A DNA stretch of 64,000 bases from Erodium maritimum (GCA_963921825.1 OY997592.1:65492336-65556335); one strand, 5' to 3'; numbered from the stretch's first letter, positions 1-12,420 are shown. Numbers and translations are program-made. Notes: a model not told the origin generated them from the sequence alone.

Positions 1-137
1 TAGCCACCATTGTAGCTGGATCCGTATTGGCAGGAGAGCTTTCCCTGATGTCCGCCATTGCTGCGGGGCAGCTCGTCAAGAGTCACATGAAATACAACAG
101 ATCCAGCAAAGACGTGTCCCAGATCGCATCAGCCTAA
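1..137 (+). CDS. HMGR: 3-hydroxy-3-methylglutaryl-CoA reductase, 3' end only
   Basis: The frame starting at base 3 is open from the window edge to a TAA at 135-137 and gives the last 44 residues. It includes [20 protein letters not shown], the signature at the end of the catalytic domain of plant HMG-CoA reductases, followed by [14 protein letters not shown]. The enzyme makes mevalonate from HMG-CoA with NADPH, the committed step of the cytosolic isoprenoid pathway, and sits in the ER membrane with its catalytic domain facing the cytosol. Only the C-terminal tail is visible; the membrane segments and catalytic residues lie outside the window. The family call is near certain; which paralogue it is cannot be told. 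Confidence 0.95.
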   Translation, partial: ATIVAGSVLAGELSLMSAIAAGQLVKSHMKYNRSSKDVSQIASA

Positions 138-1318
138 AAGATAGGGAGAAGATGGTCCCAGGCGGTGAGATGAAATTAGAAATAAAGCAAGAAAGAAGGT
201 TGGGAGGGAAAGGGACAGAAGCCAGCGGGGAGGAGGTGAAGAGCCAAAATAGCGAAGGTGTTGGCCCCCATGTCATGTGAGGTTTGTATTGTTATGGTAA
301 TCCTGAGATAAGATTGCTCTAATCTTTCTCCTCCCACCTCACACCCCACCAAGTTAAGAACAAAGTAGGTATTGTGTTTTTTATTTGTTGTGAGCTTTCA
401 TCGTCATCTTTGTTAGTGTCCTCGTTTGTTTCCAATTCCATCTCTGGTTCTCCATGCTATTTTGTTTTTCGCTTTTTTCTAGTGAGTTTGTAATTTGTAC
501 ACAGTAATTAGACCTTTGCTTGCCATAGTATTCAATTTGGAGAAAAGTGAATTTGACTTTTTAGCTATGGTTGGTGAATGTGGATCCTAATCTACAAGCA
601 GGTTGCATATGATATTGTCTTGAATTTGTCTTCATGTTGGGTCGTGTGGACCATCTGAGCAGAGATTAGATCTGAGCAAGCCGTTTGTGTTGTTACAGAT
701 GTAGGTTCCTCAGCAGCTCCACATGCAAAGATGTGAGAATCTTACTGTGTTTTCTACATGTCTTTTCTGCACTGTTATTGTCCTTAACCTTGATCACATG
801 ACAAATGGATGGACAGGTATCAGTATCACCACCAATTCGTCATTTTCTTAGCATTTAAGATACACCACGCAATTAAGTGGACACTGCTCCGGTACTGTTT
901 TGCTGACAACTTGAGGCTGATCTGAAACTTGAAGGTGATCTGTAGTTTGCAATGGATTAAACATGCCACGTGCTAAGAGTTTACCATGTTCTTTTCTCCA
1001 GTTTTGGGAAATGGGCCCTCTAGAAAATGCACTAGCAAACTCTGTTGGGACAATGGGTAGGTTCAAAACCGATCATCTTTGGCCCAGAGAATCGGGAACT
1101 ATCGGTTTTCTTCGTGTTCGGGTATTTAAACTGGCTGTTGGGCCAGGAAGTTCTAAATCGATCAACCGATTGGATTTGTTAATCAGCGTCCAGGTTCAAT
1201 GTCCCTCAACCCAAGATCAATGTTTTTCTTTTATCAGGGTGAATTAAATGTACTAAGGAAACAAATACCAAAAAGAAGAATCCAATTGAACAATTTGCAG
1301 AGGTGACAGGGGCCAACT
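138..1318. other. HMGR 3' UTR and intergenic DNA
   Basis: T-rich sequence typical of a plant 3' UTR follows the HMGR stop to roughly 550. The rest holds only short open frames with no recognisable protein. No tRNA or clear transposon ends were seen. Confidence 0.5.
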
Positions 1319-1336
1319 GGGGGGGGGGGGGGGGGG
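1319..1336 (+). repeat. 18-base poly-G tract
   Basis: An uninterrupted run of 18 G ends one base before the first copy of the 1152-bp tandem repeat. Such runs are rare in plant DNA and prone to polymerase slippage and assembly error, so the exact length is unreliable. Confidence 0.9.
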
Positions 1337-1337
1337 A

Positions 1338-1725
1338 TCTGATTTGTTCTATGGATCTCAGAACCCGGGCCTCGTGGAGGCATATACGATTCGTGAAGCA
1401 CTGACGTGGCTACTACAGTTCCAAGGTAAAGGGCGTCGGTAGAAGCGACTGTAAGGTCATAGTGGATATGATCAGGAAAGGAGAGCGTTTGCTATCTCCT
1501 TTGGGAACAATTGTCACAGATTGTATTTCCCTTCTAGCTAAACTCGAGTGCATGTAACTCGATTTTGTAAAACGGACAGCGAACAAAGCAGCTCATTGGC
1601 TTGCCAGGGCGGCTTGTTCTTCCCCTGCCTGGAATTGACAAGGGGGTTGTATCCTCGAGCCTCTTCAAAATATCATTATTGCCGGTATTAAAATAAAATC
1701 TCATACTTCCTCAAGAAAAAAAATA
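1338..1725 (+). mobile_element. LINE RNase H-domain relic (repeated at +1152 and +2304)
   Basis: Translated in pieces on the plus strand, this stretch resembles the RVT_3/RNase H domain at the end of plant non-LTR retrotransposon polyproteins: REALTWL, then a CKVIVDMIRKGE-like core, then FVKRTANKAAHWLARAACSS. Stops and frame changes interrupt it. It ends in an A-rich run at about 1713-1725, as a LINE 3' end would. The same relic is present in copies two and three. Confidence 0.6.
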
Positions 1726-2101
1726 GAACATGATCCATATCAAAAAAGCAGAAAATACACCAAAACTAAAGAGATATAATCATGTGATCTTTATGTGGAT
1801 AGGTACCCTATTAGTTTTTGAAATTCTATTCGGCCGAATCTTTGTAACAAGTGTTTAAACATTCAGCAAATCTCATTACGAAGTGAGTAATACTCTCTTT
1901 GGTGCGACTATCGATCAACAATGAGAAAAAACCCAGAGAATACATATGATGGAGGGAGGACATCGTCAAAATCAACCTGAAACGACGATGTGAGCGATCA
2001 CGTAGAGGGACTAGAGCTCGATCCGCATAAGCTAGTTTAAGAAGCACGTCAACACAGAACCTCGGGCCACTAGTAGCAACACCTACTTACCCGCCAAAAC
2101 A

Positions 2102-2347
2102 TCAAGCGTGTGAACAAGCGCCAAGGCTTTGGACGATCGAGATGGCATCAAAGAAGATGGCAACAAGTATACCAAGTTTTTCAACTATCTCAGCTATGAA
2201 GTCACGATTCCAACACACGATAGGGAGGTCGACGATGTAAACCCAAAGAAATCTACGATCAATGTCAATCCAGTAATATCTAAACCCAAGACCTGTAGGT
2301 CGTTTATCTACGATCTTCAAGCATAACCTTCCATTAATAAGTACCAT
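2102..2347 (-). mobile_element. LINE ORF1-like (DUF4283-type) fragment (repeated at +1152 and +2304)
   Basis: An 81-codon minus-strand frame includes RRFLWVYIVDLPIVCWNRDF followed by EIVEKLGILV. This resembles the pattern W-x-x-x-x-x-LP-x-x-x-W-x-x-x-F then a-x-x-x-G of DUF4283 proteins encoded by plant LINE ORF1. The fragment is short and isolated. Its orientation is opposite to the RNase H relic of the same unit, so the unit is a composite of two insertions. The match is by eye and moderate. Confidence 0.45.
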
Positions 2348-4793
2348 TGATGCCTAGCCTTAATTTTTATCGACGCACACAATTGTTTTGTCGTCCTCAT
2401 CTCCCTGATATCCATCTGGCCTTAATTTTTATACCTCTGTTCTTTTTCTTCTCGTCCCCCTTTCTCCATCCTGTCCTCCTCTTAAAGTGTCTGATTTGTT
2501 CTATGGATCTCAGAACCCGGGCCTCGTGGAGGCATATACGATTCGTGAAGCACTGACGTGGCTACTACAGTTCCAAGGTAAAGGGCGTCGGTAGAAGCGA
2601 CTGTAAGGTCATAGTGGATATGATCAGGAAAGGAGAGCGTTTGCTATCTCCTTTGGGAACAATTGTCACAGATTGTATTTCCCTTCTAGCTAAACTCGAG
2701 TGCATGTAACTCGATTTTGTAAAACGGACAGCGAACAAAGCAGCTCATTGGCTTGCCAGGGCGGCTTGTTCTTCCCCTGCCTGGAATTGACAAGGGGGTT
2801 GTATCCTCGAGCCTCTTCAAAATATCATTATTGCCGGTATTAAAATAAAATCTCATACTTCCTCAAGAAAAAAAATAGAACATGATCCATATCAAAAAAG
2901 CAGAAAATACACCAAAACTAAAGAGATATAATCATGTGATCTTTATGTGGATAGGTACCCTATTAGTTTTTGAAATTCTATTCGGCCGAATCTTTGTAAC
3001 AAGTGTTTAAACATTCAGCAAATCTCATTACGAAGTGAGTAATACTCTCTTTGGTGCGACTATCGATCAACAATGAGAAAAAACCCAGAGAATACATATG
3101 ATGGAGGGAGGACATCGTCAAAATCAACCTGAAACGACGATGTGAGCGATCACGTAGAGGGACTAGAGCTCGATCCGCATAAGCTAGTTTAAGAAGCACG
3201 TCAACACAGAACCTCGGGCCACTAGTAGCAACACCTACTTACCCGCCAAAACATCAAGCGTGTGAACAAGCGCCAAGGCTTTGGACGATCGAGATGGCAT
3301 CAAAGAAGATGGCAACAAGTATACCAAGTTTTTCAACTATCTCAGCTATGAAGTCACGATTCCAACACACGATAGGGAGGTCGACGATGTAAACCCAAAG
3401 AAATCTACGATCAATGTCAATCCAGTAATATCTAAACCCAAGACCTGTAGGTCGTTTATCTACGATCTTCAAGCATAACCTTCCATTAATAAGTACCATT
3501 GATGCCTAGCCTTAATTTTTATCGACGCACACAATTGTTTTGTCGTCCTCATCTCCCTGATATCCATCTGGCCTTAATTTTTATACCTCTGTTCTTTTTC
3601 TTCTCGTCCCCCTTTCTCCATCCTGTCCTCCTCTTAAAGTGTCTGATTTGTTCTATGGATCTCAGAACCCGGGCCTCGTGGAGGCATATACGATTCGTGA
3701 AGCACTGACGTGGCTACTACAGTTCCAAGGTAAAGGGCGTCGGTAGAAGCGACTGTAAGGTCATAGTGGATATGATCAGGAAAGGAGAGCGTTTGCTATC
3801 TCCTTTGGGAACAATTGTCACAGATTGTATTTCCCTTCTAGCTAAACTCGAGTGCATGTAACTCGATTTTGTAAAACGGACAGCGAACAAAGCAGCTCAT
3901 TGGCTTGCCAGGGCGGCTTGTTCTTCCCCTGCCTGGAATTGACAAGGGGGTTGTATCCTCGAGCCTCTTCAAAATATCATTATTGCCGGTATTAAAATAA
4001 AATCTCATACTTCCTCAAGAAAAAAAATAGAACATGATCCATATCAAAAAAGCAGAAAATACACCAAAACTAAAGAGATATAATCATGTGATCTTTATGT
4101 GGATAGGTACCCTATTAGTTTTTGAAATTCTATTCGGCCGAATCTTTGTAACAAGTGTTTAAACATTCAGCAAATCTCATTACGAAGTGAGTAATACTCT
4201 CTTTGGTGCGACTATCGATCAACAATGAGAAAAAACCCAGAGAATACATATGATGGAGGGAGGACATCGTCAAAATCAACCTGAAACGACGATGTGAGCG
4301 ATCACGTAGAGGGACTAGAGCTCGATCCGCATAAGCTAGTTTAAGAAGCACGTCAACACAGAACCTCGGGCCACTAGTAGCAACACCTACTTACCCGCCA
4401 AAACATCAAGCGTGTGAACAAGCGCCAAGGCTTTGGACGATCGAGATGGCATCAAAGAAGATGGCAACAAGTATACCAAGTTTTTCAACTATCTCAGCTA
4501 TGAAGTCACGATTCCAACACACGATAGGGAGGTCGACGATGTAAACCCAAAGAAATCTACGATCAATGTCAATCCAGTAATATCTAAACCCAAGACCTGT
4601 AGGTCGTTTATCTACGATCTTCAAGCATAACCTTCCATTAATAAGTACCATTGATGCCTAGCCTTAATTTTTATCGACGCACACAATTGTTTTGTCGTCC
4701 TCATCTCCCTGATATCCATCTGGCCTTAATTTTTATACCTCTGTTCTTTTTCTTCTCGTCCCCCTTTCTCCATCCTGTCCTCCTCTTAAAGTG

Positions 4794-5637
4794 TCTGTGT
4801 CGTAACCACCATCTCTTCATTTCCATATCTTAACGAAACATAGGCTCAAATCCGATGGTGATGAGTTACCTTAGAACCGACCAACATGCCCGTGGTCGGT
4901 TTTAGCCTCCATTTTCTAGTGTCGGACATCAGTGTCGGCATAGATTTCCAAAAGACTGGTCGTTTCGATTTGGTGATAAGAATTAGGGTCGATCGGTTAA
5001 CGGACCAATGTCCTCCTCTAATTGGAATAATCTTCAATCACCATATTTTTTATTAGCAATGAAAGAAAAACACTTTAATTTATTTGTAGGTTATAACTAT
5101 TATCTTCTTTCCGTTTTTGGATCTAAATTAATATTTTATATTTTCTTTAAAGGAGTTAACATTGGAGATAGTTTGACCTTTCTAATTGATTTTTAACTCC
5201 ATTGTTAAAAACAATATTTTTATTTAAAGGAAGTAATATTGGAGATAGTTTGACCTTTCTGGTTGATTTTTAACTTCAGTATAAATATTAAATGGTACAG
5301 AATAACAATGTGCTGCAAAATAAAAACAATAATAATCAGCAAACAAATTAAAAGACTGGTAAATTTATATCATTGTATATAATATTAACTGATAAGAGGG
5401 TCTGAAGTACTTTGTAACAAGTTTACACAACCCAAAAGCTAAACCTGTTGAGACCGACCCCCCATCCCAGGGCCATCATCAACAAGAACCCCATTGTAAA
5501 CTAGAATATCATAGAAGCATTGGTTTATAAAAGGGCATTTCCACACCCCCTATATGCATTTTTCCTGGATAAACATATACGTTTGAGATCCTGGCAGTAA
5601 TCAACATAACAAAAAAGCCACTATCATTATAGCTTGA
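4794..5637. other. Intergenic DNA with a 77-bp-spaced duplication
   Basis: AT-rich DNA between the triplication and the ARID gene. A stretch of about 50 bp containing ATTGGAGATAGTTTGACC occurs at about 5150 and again 77 bases on. Bases from about 5390 are probably ARID 3' UTR. The part at 4850-5000 has inverted GGTCGGTTTT/CGACCA-like motifs reminiscent of CACTA subterminal repeats, but no ends were found. Confidence 0.5.
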
Positions 5638-8600
5638 TCAAGCTTCCTCGAAAGGAACACGAACAAAGAGACGGCCCTGCAGACCAACAACAGCAGATGT
5701 CTGAAGCGGATCAATTCTTCTTGGTAACGTCACAACCTGAAAACCGCAGCAACATGAACACAGTTAGAAGATTCGTTTAACTTTTACTCTAGACTTCACC
5801 AAGGATAGATTACCCAAGTACATGGCCTTAATGGGATAATATTTGAGTAATTGTAACTGTGTTCTAGCATTTAGATCTAACATGTGCTTTTGATTTCCAC
5901 AGTTGTTTAAACTAGCAAAGAAATACCTTCTGAAAGGGTATTATGCCCCAAGGATTGTCTGGCTGCTCTGGTTGACCTGTTATAACCACACGTCCAGCTG
6001 GACCTGATTGAATGCGTACCTGAGTCAACCAAAACATAATTACCGTAGGCAGAAGATTACATGTAACCTTGTGCACGAAGCTAAGCAAAATATCATTGAA
6101 AACCCGGAGAAATTCAAGTAATGGTCTTTAGGATTTGGTAGTTAAAGTGATGATAATAACCTACGATCATTTGAGAATCAGTAGGAGTTGTTAATTCAGT
6201 AACCTGTGAGATAATCAACTTCATTAACCGAATATACAAAGGAGGGTCAAATGAATGTACTTACTTCCTCACGGAGAAATCCAGGGACTAGAGCATATAG
6301 TTCAAAGCAATCCACCTGTTTACAAAGAGAGTGCAATTAGTTACACTTAGAGAACCATATTTTTGATAAATAACAGTGCAGTTGAGAAGGCGGAAAGAAG
6401 AGGGAAAAAAGACTTACAGTTTCCCGCACATTGATCTTCACCCAGTCAGCAGGAGGTCCAACATCCACAACCGTAACATCGAGCCTACAATGAATAAATA
6501 CTTTCATCTTTCCTTCAGTAAGATGTATAAAGAATAACTAAAGAACCCTCATAAAAGAAAAATCAGACAAGACACTAATATATATTTCTTCATATCTGCC
6601 AGTACCCTTATTTCATGACACATCTATTTTTACTGGGATGAAAGAACGCCAGTTGTCTTCAATCTTTTTGATAGTTTCACAGGTATGAAGAAGCCAATTA
6701 TAAATGTTCAAGTTAACACTTAAAGCTCACAAACAAGCTTAAATAATTTCAACTAATAATGAATGTAAGCACAGAAGGCGAGAGCAGCAATTAGATCTAA
6801 AATGAAGTCACAATGTTATCAATTAATTCATGAGTTCAGTAATCTCAACTGTTTATCAGCTACAGAAAGAGTAGCTTTCTCAGCATGCTCTGATTTACTT
6901 GACGTCTTCTGTTTTTGCACACCTGACACAGGCACATATTGAGAATATACACTAGTTAACAATGAAAATTTACAGAGGAATATTTATTTGTACAAAAGAG
7001 TATAATACCAATGCTTTTGAGATTCTTTTCACGTTTCACCGAGTGGCTCTTGTCCTATCAAAATAGAAGATTAGAAATTAAGGCATTGCAAAATTGAACT
7101 AAGCACCAAAGAGAAAACAAGGAAACAGTGGTCTATTTAATATAAATAAATAAATAACAAATAATAATTACATCAGAGTTTTGGAAAAACCTTAATAATG
7201 GGATCAGTAACCTCGCCATATCCATTCTGTCGTTGGGCTTGCCAACCCTGCATAGCACGAGCTGCAGCATCTCTTCTAGTCCTGCCACTGCCAGATAGTG
7301 GAGTCTTGTAAGTATTAGCCTGCAAAATAGATTTTGGGAGTTTAATTGCCGAGTCAATAAACAAACATGCAGTTTGAAGAGAGGAAAAAACAGAGAACAT
7401 AATCATCCAACTGCAGAAGCAGGCATAAGCAAACAAACTTTTTTATCAGCAAACATTTGAACTAAAGTATTTAAGCATATATATTTCTGCAAGTAATAGA
7501 TCCCACCAATGAAGCGACTATTATAGAAGTGTTAAATAGTTGCCCACTACCTCAGTTTCATGTATCTCAACCAGTTAACTTTTAATAAACGCTTCTCAAA
7601 TTTAAACTTTATTGCATTTTTTAGCATCCAAAAAGAAGAATATGGGAAAGTTCAACAGTTGGGGGTTCCTATTTTGTAATATAACATGTGTGTATAAAAG
7701 AAGGAAACACATACAGCTTTCATTGTCCCAGCATTGATATTTATCTCAATTAGGTACAAGGAGCCTCCATTCACGGTTAACTATCTAAGATAGAAAGGTA
7801 ATATTTCTTTTACCCCAAATTTATATAGAAACGATTTCCATTAAATGAGAACTAAAAGTGCTTTCCACCCAAATATAACACAAATGGCATATCATACCTT
7901 GTAAGGAAAAACAAATTAATATATGGCATTGGTGACGCGATTCCTTTTATACCAAATAACACTGAGTAGGGTTTACATGAGATCGCACATAATTTCGTTT
8001 ATCAGCAAGACTTAGTCTTTCTTCCTACAATATCTAACCATATGTTTAGAGACACTAAAATATTATCAGAATTGTTTCTCTATGTATAAAGGACACCATA
8101 CTAAGATCCATATGCAAAAGTCCATGCAGCATACCCTTTATAGTTTCTATAACCAGAATAAATGAAAATCCTATTCAAATTGGTTATACCTAACAATAAT
8201 AAAACTCATTGTGCCTACTATATCTGCACACTCCTCATTTCTTGTCCTGCATGACACACTTGCATGTATACTAAGGAATTGGTCGGCACAATATTAGAGC
8301 GTCCACATCACAGACCATGCATTCATTAGTGAATGAAATGAACATAATACACAATTGCATCAAAATAAGGATGAATGATGAATCCAAATCCAATTGAAGT
8401 ACAAAAAAGCAAAGAAATGAACTGTACCTCCTTTTCAACACTAGTTGGCGGCGCGAACGGTGAGATAGGGAGTTCAAACTCACCACTTCTGACTTTGTGT
8501 TTCTCATATTCCAAAAGAGCCTACAAAACGGAAAATATAATAAATTGGAAGACTGATAAAAATTAATTATGCAAAACAAGGGATATTTGTCGGACCCCTC

Positions 8601-11079
8601 ATCTTTTGTTAAAGCTCAATTATACTGATAAGGGAATGAGAAAACCACCTGATAGCTAATAATATGAGACTATGTAACCAATATTGTACCAACTAAATAA
8701 GCATTACCTTCTCATAGAAAATACGGAAGGTCCATGAGACAGTAGTACATGTCCTGAGAGAGATTCACATCATATGATTATTTACATCAAGGGCATTTTG
8801 AACAATAAAATTAGAAATAAGTAAAGGCAGAATGTTGACATTGTAGCTTAGAAACCAAAAAAAAACATGAAACCAATACCACGGAATTTGAAATAATTAA
8901 ATAGAGAAGCTAGGTGTCTGGGTGTCATTTGTATTACAAGTACAAGGGAATTTTATCAGTATATGTAAACCTATGATGCTATCACTTACTTGGGGGGATG
9001 GAAAGACTCCCCTACTTGTCGCCACAACTTAGAAGCAGTCACCTATACATAATCATAGAGTTAGATATTAGGAGCTCTCTGAATCAATTTAATTCACTGA
9101 TATAAGGAGAGCAGTTGATCAAATACACAAAACCTAAAATCTGTAAATCGGATGTCAACAAACCCTATAAATAAAGCAGGTTACATGCTTGCTGTATGAC
9201 AAGAAATAGCCTCACTGATTCTAACAATCTTAAATAAAGCAAGTAGCATCATATGGTTGATAACATTCAAAAGTACACTGCTTTTCTTTCACAAAAACTC
9301 TGAAAATTATAATCACTTCCTTAAACAATAGGGTTAATTACTTTTTGTACCCCTTTTGAATTGGTAACATACCTTTAGTACCCCAATGTTTTATAATGTT
9401 CAATAAAGTCCTTACGTTTTGGTAACACACATTTAATACCCCTCATAAATTGGTCACAGATCATTTAATACCCCTTATGTATTGGTAACAGAACATTTAA
9501 TACCCCTTATGAATTGGTCACAAATCATCAAAATGGCATAAACTTGACCAAAATTTTGTCCACTGCGTTACCAATACATAAGGGTGCTAAAGGAATGTTA
9601 CCAATACATAAGGGGGGTACTAAAGGTAATTAACCCTAAACAATATGGAGGTAAATAACAAATGCACGGGTTAGTGTACGTTTTACACTGTTATATTAAA
9701 AGGTTTTGGCAACATTCAAATTATTGAGAAAACTCAACCGCCCACATATAATCGCTGTGTTTAATAGTGAGTCTCATGTCTTAAATTCTACCTTAGCATT
9801 AAATATTATGATATTCCTAGTTTCCTACTAGGTAGATGTGCGGCTGTAGCATAGACTTTGTACACGTGCGCTCTTTCTATTATTTCCTTGTCCAGATGCA
9901 CACTTGACAGGAATTCTTATTTAGTCAATACCCATAAAGCTTAGGCCTAGCTTTATGAAGTATAAACGCCTCATTTAACTTTTTTTTTCCCTTTTCACCA
10001 CCCTAATTACGATTAACTTTGGATGTATGTGATATATAAGTTCGGATAATAATTTCCCCTCAGCTTTCTTTTATTTAGTATTATTAGATGAATTAATACT
10101 AAAAACTGCCATGGAAAGTTTTGTAACCCTCTCAGAGTCATATCCATTAAATCTGCTAAGCAAACATTTTTATTTGAGCCAACAAGTTCTAATTTTTCTT
10201 ATCATATCCTTTGATAATTTTCAAATGGAAGGGGGCATGTCTCAAACTCAAAAAATTAGGGCTATGAAAGTTATCAATCCCTCCACATTCTAACATACAT
10301 ATAACAGAAACCATTACAACATCAAGATTCTACTGAATATGACATGAAAACAATATGCGTAAATACCAGCTCGTAGCCACCCAGATTAATAACAGCTCTC
10401 CATAACCTACACCACACAGGACATAAGCAAACATTAGCCCGAACACACACACAAAAAAATGTACTTCTGGCAATAAATCAGTCAAGTAAACATACTTCAG
10501 GCAATTAAGCGGCTCTCCATAAAACTTAGGGGGTTTGAAGTCCATGGCTCTCTCTTTGTAGAAACTTTCCAGCTCAACCATAAATGCAGCTTGTTCCTCT
10601 TCTGTTCCTGTTTCATCAGCCTCAGCCATCTGCAATCAAGGAAAGAAATAATTGTTTCAGAAAACCCTTATTACACCTGGCAAGCCACAAGTTTTTTTTA
10701 CCAATGCAGTCTACTAAGACTCGTTCACTCTCTCATATAATTGTAGTACCTCAACGTCATTTTGTCCACTGTTTGATTTCTTGGTCTGGGCATGCCAAGC
10801 TTGTGCTTTCATATTATATGGCCCAGGGGAAAGGGGTTTAGTAGCTTCATTTTGTTTTGGAACATCAGCATCTTTGCCATGAATGTTGGTCTCTGGTAAT
10901 TCTTTAGGAGCAGCATCATCAACTTTCATACCATCAGTACTTCCTGGATCAGCAGATTTCCCATTTTCACTGGGCTCTACACCCTCGTTGGGCAAAATGG
11001 GTACCTGCTGTTGAGCACTAGCCCCAACTGGTTCAACACCCATAATGTCTGATGAATCTTTGGCCAGTTTATCCTCCAT
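5638..11079 (-). CDS. ARID/BRIGHT DNA-binding protein with alpha-crystallin-like domain
   Basis: Thirteen coding exons, complement of 10750-11079, 10496-10629, 10367-10406, 8990-9042, 8708-8753, 8428-8520, 7191-7319, 7009-7054, 6850-6922, 6418-6484, 6265-6315, 5927-6019 and 5638-5736, give 417 residues. Residues 1-110 are acidic and low-complexity. The ARID fold follows (about 120-205: FMVELESFYKERAMDFKPPK, LKLWRAVINLGGYE, SKLWRQVGESF, SWTFRIFYEKALLEYE). A basic linker leads to a C-terminal HSP20-like domain (316-417, LDVTVVDVGPPADWVKINVR to FVRVPFEEA). This is the architecture of Arabidopsis ARID5 (At1g76510) and its paralogue, nuclear proteins linked to chromatin. The first ATG after the 5'-UTR intron (11094-11434) is the start. 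Exon 9 (6850-6922, counting from the ATG) ends at a weak donor, CA|GTTGAG. A MITE sits in the long intron. Confidence 0.92.
9331..9636. mobile_element. Mutator-like MITE in an ARID-gene intron
   Basis: A 306-bp element begins GGGTTAATTACTTTTTGTAC and ends with the near-inverse (GTACTAAAGGTAATTAACCC). It is flanked by a perfect 9-bp duplication TAAACAATA at 9322-9330 and 9637-9645, the length typical of Mutator-like elements. The inside repeats a TTGGTAACA...TTTAATACCCCTTA motif several times on both strands. There is no coding capacity. Confidence 0.88.
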
Positions 11080-11880
11080 CTCACTGATGTCAACTGTACT
11101 CACAAAACATAAATTTACATTGTTATTCAATGAACAGTAACAAAAATGATCTACCAAAAAGCAAGGAAACAAAATAACATCTCTGGGTCGTTCTGATAAA
11201 CTGTTTCCTCAATCATTCTAACCACACACCCTTCCCTCTTTTTCCCATTTCATTTTTTTTCTCCAGAACCAAACAGAGCTACATGAGCTCAGATGACCAA
11301 ACAGGCATGTAAACACAAAACCCTAGCCTTGAGTTAAAAATCGCTAGAAAGCGTTGTCTCTCTTGATTCGAAGCAATGCACACACAATACACAAGAGTTG
11401 CGTCTCCCGGCAATGCCCGGGAAGGGAAGCTTACCGGGGAGGAGATGAGAACGGGGGCTCAACGGAGGAGGGTCGGAGGGTGGCGACGCCTTAGGGTTTT
11501 GGCGCAGAGAAGGGAGGAGGAAGAGGAGAGAGGAGTATTCGGGGGCGGATAGTGGGGGAGAAGCGTTGGCGAGTATTTATGCGAGCGTTTGTAGAAATAA
11601 GCGTTCATGGCAAGTACACGTGTACAGCAGTGTGAGGAGCAGGGTGGCGACGCCGTATACGGCGGTGGTGGTACGAGTAACGGCTGGAAAAAAGGGGAAA
11701 AGGAAAATGAATCCACGGCAAGAGAGTGGCTGGTTGGTTTCGGTTCTGGCGTGGAGTGGAGTTGTGCTCTGCTCTCTGTTCTGTTGTACCTTTGACGCAC
11801 ACAGCTGGCTCTTTTGCTTTTTCTCGATTTCCCTTTATACCCCTAACCTAAGCTTGCGTTTGGGCGTTCCGTCTTGAAAC
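11080..11880 (-). promoter_or_regulatory. ARID gene 5' UTR, leader intron and promoter region
   Basis: The coding exon extends to 11093, where an acceptor (TACAG) is visible; the matching donor is at 11434/11433 (CCCG|GTAAGC), giving a leader intron of 341 bp. Upstream, 11440-11800 is GC- and purine/pyrimidine-rich, as plant 5' UTRs of housekeeping genes often are. The transcription start cannot be fixed from sequence. Confidence 0.55.
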
Positions 11881-12018
11881 TTCTCCACGGTACCTTTGGT
11901 TCGCCAAACGTGGTTTTTCAGTTTCACTAATTGTTTTAATAATGTTTATTTATTGACTTCAATACGAAAGTGCATTTAAGATATTATATTTTTTTCTTCA
12001 AAATATATATATATACAC

Positions 12019-12384
12019 GGTTGGTATCAAATACAAACCACCCCTTATTGTGCAAACTATGAACTCACCAGGTGCTGACACGTGGGCGCGCGCGCTGCTG
12101 GTGCGCACGCACAGTACTGACACGTGGCGCGCATAGTGCTAATAGTTTAGGCGCACAGTGCTAATAGTTTGACACTGTGCTAAACTATTAGCACTGTGCG
12201 CGGCAAACTATTAGCACCGTGCGCGCGCGTGGTCAACACGCTCACGCGCGCGGGCAGAGGCGCGCGCGAATCTGCCACGTGTCAGCATCGCGCGCGCTCT
12301 GCTGACGTCACTTTGACCGCATCATGTGGCTTAGATTGGTTCGTAGTTTGCACAATAAGGATGATTTTTACTGGATAGCTACCC
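12019..12384. mobile_element. Foldback MITE with GC-rich palindromic core
   Basis: The ends are inverted repeats of about 45 bp. The inner part CCTTATTGTGCAAACTA is perfect in both arms; the outer part (GGTTGGTATC... against GGGTAGCTATC...) is degenerate. The flanks are (TA)n, which hides any target duplication. The centre pairs CACAGTGCTAATAGTTT with its inverse. Between centre and ends are GCGCGCGC tracts and three ACACGTGG/CCACGTGT boxes, so the whole element can fold on itself. No coding capacity. Confidence 0.75.
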
Positions 12385-12420
12385 TATATATATATATATA
12401 TTATATTTGTTAACACCAAC

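Larger units (their letters stand above)
1338..4793. repeat. Tandem triplication of a 1152-bp unit
   Basis: Three head-to-tail copies lie at 1338-2489, 2490-3641 and 3642-4793. Every segment compared reads the same in all three, and the predicted short frames recur at exactly 1152-base spacing with identical translations. The four bases TCTG that open each unit also follow the third copy, so the array ends cleanly. The unit is non-coding for the host: it combines decayed LINE pieces in opposite orientations. Lack of divergence means very recent amplification or an assembly duplication. Confidence 0.95.

Noticed and set aside
1826-4833. Repeated frames of 60-81 codons in the 1152-bp units as a gene family
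   Set aside because: They are short, without start context or neighbours, and lie in decayed LINE pieces; their identity in all copies reflects the perfect triplication, not selection.
4850-5000. CACTA-type transposon end
   Set aside because: Subterminal-like motifs are present, but no CACTA terminus, partner end or 3-bp duplication could be found.
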